A DNA stretch of 64,000 nt from NCBI GenBank assembly GCA_022385805.1, contig MU277683.1:1-64000 (forward strand), read 5' to 3'. Made by a program: the position numbers and the translations under genes. This document shows, one piece after another, positions 60,546 through 64,000 of this stretch; the stretch's first letter is position 1, and every line of letters begins with the position of its first letter. Below the pieces are notes generated by a model. The model was given only the letters and a program-made list of their open reading frames with translations, was not told where the DNA came from and did not search any database. This DNA comes from Pilatotrama ljubarskyi. Taxonomy: Eukaryota > Basidiomycota > Agaricomycetes > Polyporales > Polyporaceae.

Positions 60546-63500
60546 ATGGCCGATATCTCCTCTGCAGCGTCAACACTGGCTGTGAGCGACGATCATCCGC
60601 TCGCGTTAGAGCTTACGAGCCTGCGCGCAGCGGTCTCACGATACCAGGCATGTCTTGCACAAAGCATACCGCTCGCTGCTCCATGCTCATCGACTGACGC
60701 GCAGGCTTCCTTGGCAGCACGAAGCCCATGCCACATCCCTCAAGCTCCAGCGACACTCTCTGGAGGCGTCGCAGGCTGTTGAACATGCGCACGCGCTGGA
60801 ACGCGAGAATACACGCTTGAAGGAGGAGGTCGCGGTACTCAGAGCACATCCGGACACCTGTCCCACCCAAGCCACTTTCCAGGTTCCCGAGCTAACCCTC
60901 GCCCTCCGACGTCTCTCAGACAAGCTCACTGCTGTTGAAGAAACTCTGCTCACGCGTACGAAGGAGCTGGCCGACGTGCGGAGCGAGCTGGCGAATGCGC
61001 AGCACGAGATCGAAGCCGCCCGTGCCCTGGCCGCAGATGCCCGGGCGCGCGAAGAGGAGGGCCTTGCACGCGAGCGCGAGCTCGAGCGCAAGCTGAAGGC
61101 CGCGGAGGAGGAGAGACGTATGGCCGATTTGGTCGTACAGGAATACGCCGCCTTGGTCCGTAAACTCGAGGGTAGAGCCAGAGTGCCTTCCACATCGACT
61201 GCTTCCTCGAAGTCTTCGGTCGACTTGCAGAGTCCCAGTAATGGGTCCACTGCCACTCTAGTCGACAGCCTGGCGGAAGGCAAGTCAGGACTTCACCGGC
61301 TGCTCGAGGAGTTCAATGGGCAGAACGAACGACTCGAGGCAGAGATTGCAAAGCTGCATGGCGACAATGGGCTCTTGTACAAGGAGCTCGAAGTCGCCCG
61401 TCTCGGGGCAGAACACGATCGTTCAGAGTTGGCGAAGGCTCGGCACGAACTCGATAAGTATCATGCAGATGATAGTACCGCGGTCAAGATGGTGTCTCGA
61501 TACATGTCCGTATTCTCCCTCTTTATAGTGACTCTACATGTTTGCTAACTTCTTCCCTCATCAGGAAGTTCTCACAGTCTTCTACCGACACCCTCCAGAA
61601 AGCGATGGACGCACTTAGGGCGCGTCATACCGCTACTCTTGCCACCTACAATGCAGAGATTGCACATCTCCAACGCGCCCTCGACCGCGAACGCACAGAG
61701 TCCGAGCGCATACGCTCAGCTCTTGATGAGCTCACCGAGGACATCGCGCGGGAGGCATACGGGCGCCGGCGCGAGGTCTCGCTGCGTCTCGCCTTTCTTG
61801 GACGTGAGGAAAACCTCGCAGAGAGCCTGAGGCGGTGGATCAGGAGGACACGAGAATCACTCGACCGCTCGTCTGGCGACTCCGGTGACAGTGAGCTTGA
61901 CGCTATGGTGCTTCGAGAGGCTTTCGCTAGGGCAGTGCTGGACGCAGAGGCCCTACTTGAGACTCTCAATGGCCAGCCCTCGCCAGAGAATGGCGAGAGC
62001 TCGAGCGGCTCGATCGCTAGATTAATCCTCGCGCAGGATGCAGTGTCCTCATTGACGCACGAGCTACAAGAGGAAACAGTCAGGCGACTGAAGACAGAAC
62101 GCAAGCTCGCAAGACTGAACAGTCTGGAGCGTTCCGAGGATGCGCCATCACAGCAGACTGCGAAGACCGTCGTGCAACCCGTCCCGCGTCGCGTGAGTCT
62201 GGGCAATCCGGAGAAGCCGTTGCTGGCGAAAAGCGCATCTTCTTCCCGACCTGCCAGCCCGCCTGTTCCCTCACCCCAGGAAAACATCTCTGCTACGGAT
62301 GCTCCTTCTGCGGGTATCTCCATTGACGAAATCATCATTGTCCCCTCCCTCGACGTGCCCTCAGAATCTGCCGTGAAACGATCTCGGGGCTCCGCTGCTG
62401 CGATCGACCCGACCGCTCAGCGGTCACCATCACATACTACTTTATCGACCGACAGTCAGAGTGCAAGCGGCGCTCCTTCGCCCGTCGCTGCGCAGCCTTC
62501 GCCATTTTCTCGTCCTACGCCTGCATCTCCACATGTGCCGGCGCCGATTGCGACAAATCCACATCCGGACGATACCCCCGTAATCTCATTCCCGTCTACT
62601 GAGATACCCTCGAATACCGCATCTCCCTCCGCTACCACCTCTGCGTCACCGGTGCCCTTCCCCCATTCCTCGGAGAAGTCACATGGCCCAACGTCATTAC
62701 CTTCTACGTCGACGAAACCTCAAGACATTCCTCGAGCAGCGAAGGCTGCCGTGCCGCCGCCCTTGCAACTTGATGCTACGGATGGTGCTGCACTGTCACC
62801 TCTGCCCTCAGGACATGCATCTCCCAGCCCGACTGTACATCGGACTCCAGAGGCTGCGTTGCTAGCTGATTTGGCTCAGGTCAAACATCGTTACGATGAC
62901 GTGCAGCGCGGGTTCCGGGATTGTCACCTCGCACTGAAGGAATTGAAGAGGTCACTCTCTGATCTTCCTTCGCCCGCCGCAGGACCCGCCGCAGACATGC
63001 GCGCGCTGCTTCGGAGGGCGGTCGATCGTCTCAGCGACTTCAACGAGGATGCGCGCGTCGAGCTGGAGATCCGCATAGCGGACGAAGAGCGTGTCGCCAG
63101 CGGATACGAGGCGTTGCTCTCCATCCCTGGTGCGATGTCACCCTCAGACGACTCGGAGAGCGCGGACTCCTCCGCAGAGATGCTCGAGGAGATCGGCGCC
63201 TTCGTGGACGGAACTGACCGGGCAGTGGCGAAAGCGACGCAGTCGTTCTCGCAGAAGCTGGACGACCTAGAGCATGACATCGCGTCCATCAAACGCACGC
63301 TGCACGAACTCGCGCTCTCTTCTCCAGAGGACGCGCAGGCCCTCTCTGCTACCTCACTCTCCGCGCGGCCGTCAGCGTCGCCCAAGTGGTCCGCGTGGAC
63401 GCCAAACTTCCTCAGCCCCCCGCGCTCGACGAGTCCTGCACCGACGTTCGGGTCCGTCATGACGTCTCCTCGTTTACGACGTTCCTCGTCGTCCATTCAT

Positions 63501-63866
63501 CCCCGCGATCCGTCCGGGGAGTCCCCAACCGACCCTCTCGCTGGGTTAGGCCTGCGTATAGCCGTACCTTCGCCTCTACGCAGTCCCACACAGGGCGGGT
63601 TGGGTGCTGGAGCGGGGGTGGGCGGACCACAGCGCACGGGTCCCAGACAACGAACGACATCGGGGATGTTCATGCTCGGCTTGGGCGTGCGGAGCGCGTC
63701 GTTCGGGTCCAGTCTGGGCGTGCATGCGAGTGCGAGTGCGTCAAAGAGCTCCCTGGCAAGTGTGGGCGCGAGCACAAGCACAAGCAGGTTGGCAAATACC
63801 GTTAAGAGTCCTAGGAATGAGGGGAGCGAAGGAGAGGAAGAAGACGCGGACTCGGACGTGGAATAG
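60546..63866 (+). CDS. long coiled-coil protein of unknown function (1063 aa)
   Basis: Exons 60546-60647, 60718-61505 and 61565-63866 sum to 3192 nt. The first intron begins GC (CAG|GCATGT) and ends TTGGCAG, a GC-AG intron; this junction restores the heptad run AVSRYQHEAHATSLKLQRHS. Residues 25 to about 210 and 260-500 are coiled coil (ELADVRSELANAQHEIEAA, LERKLKAAEEERRMADL, LRARHTATLATYNAEIAHL). A disordered Ser/Pro-rich part and a second helical stretch (LAQVKHRYDDVQRGFRDCHL) precede a low-complexity acidic tail (EGEEEDADSDVE). It resembles conserved basidiomycete proteins of cytoskeletal or trafficking type, but no named family is recognised. Confidence 0.75.
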
Positions 63867-64000
63867 CCCAGAAACGGTGTACGAGCGTAGTCAATACACT
63901 GTACCTGATCAGAGGCGTTGGCAGACTTCAGCACGCCAGCGGACCTCGATAGCACGTAATGATTCCTCGTCGTTTGCCGTGTGATTGAAATTAGTTGATA
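63867..64000. other. window end, 3' flank of the coiled-coil gene
   Basis: No gene seen in the last 134 bases. Confidence 0.4.

Overview
The window is nuclear DNA of a filamentous basidiomycete (Agaricomycetes; a wood-decay polypore type is likely but is inference). The evidence is GC-rich DNA, dense short introns of about 45-70 nt with GT..AG ends, several introns per gene, F-box gene families, and housekeeping proteins of fungal type (LEU4, GUS1, SF3B2, eIF4A, RPN8, fibrillarin, PMT2, UBP3).

Region 1 (1 to about 14 kb) is accessory, fast-evolving DNA. It holds a C48/Ulp1-like SUMO-protease domain gene and a broken tandem copy of a terminal exon. It also holds a minus-strand gene whose spliced product begins with a near-copy of the histone H3 tail (ARTRQNAKRSTGG, against H3 ARTKQTARKSTGG), followed by a PHD-like zinc finger. 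Upstream of that gene is a four-copy, roughly 90-bp palindrome-containing repeat. Then comes a very large multi-exon gene of an Agaricomycete conserved-hypothetical type, carrying three separate protein-coding arrays that all use a 24-nt (8-residue) period.

Region 2 (14 to 24 kb) mixes a lineage-specific F-box gene and its internally deleted paralogue with a zinc-type dehydrogenase, cytosolic glutamyl-tRNA synthetase and a metallophosphoesterase.

Region 3 (24 to 42 kb) is a conserved housekeeping block: 2-isopropylmalate synthase with a duplicated C-terminal regulatory module, SF3b subunit 2, eIF4A (divergent pair with SF3B2), a small dual-specificity phosphatase, a Rab GTPase divergent from ATP synthase epsilon, a seven-knuckle CCHC protein (GIS2/CNBP), cytochrome c oxidase subunit IV/5 and proteasome subunit RPN8.

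Region 4 (43 to 49 kb) contains a tandem pair of related F-box genes sharing a C-terminal phase-1 intron.

Region 5 (49 to 64 kb) is again conserved: a monocarboxylate-transporter-like MFS protein, fibrillarin, an O-mannosyltransferase, a ubiquitin hydrolase and a long coiled-coil protein with a GC-AG intron.

Exon structures were worked out by eye from reading frame, splice dinucleotides and family conservation. Where total coding length divides by three and the junctions restore conserved motifs, confidence is high.
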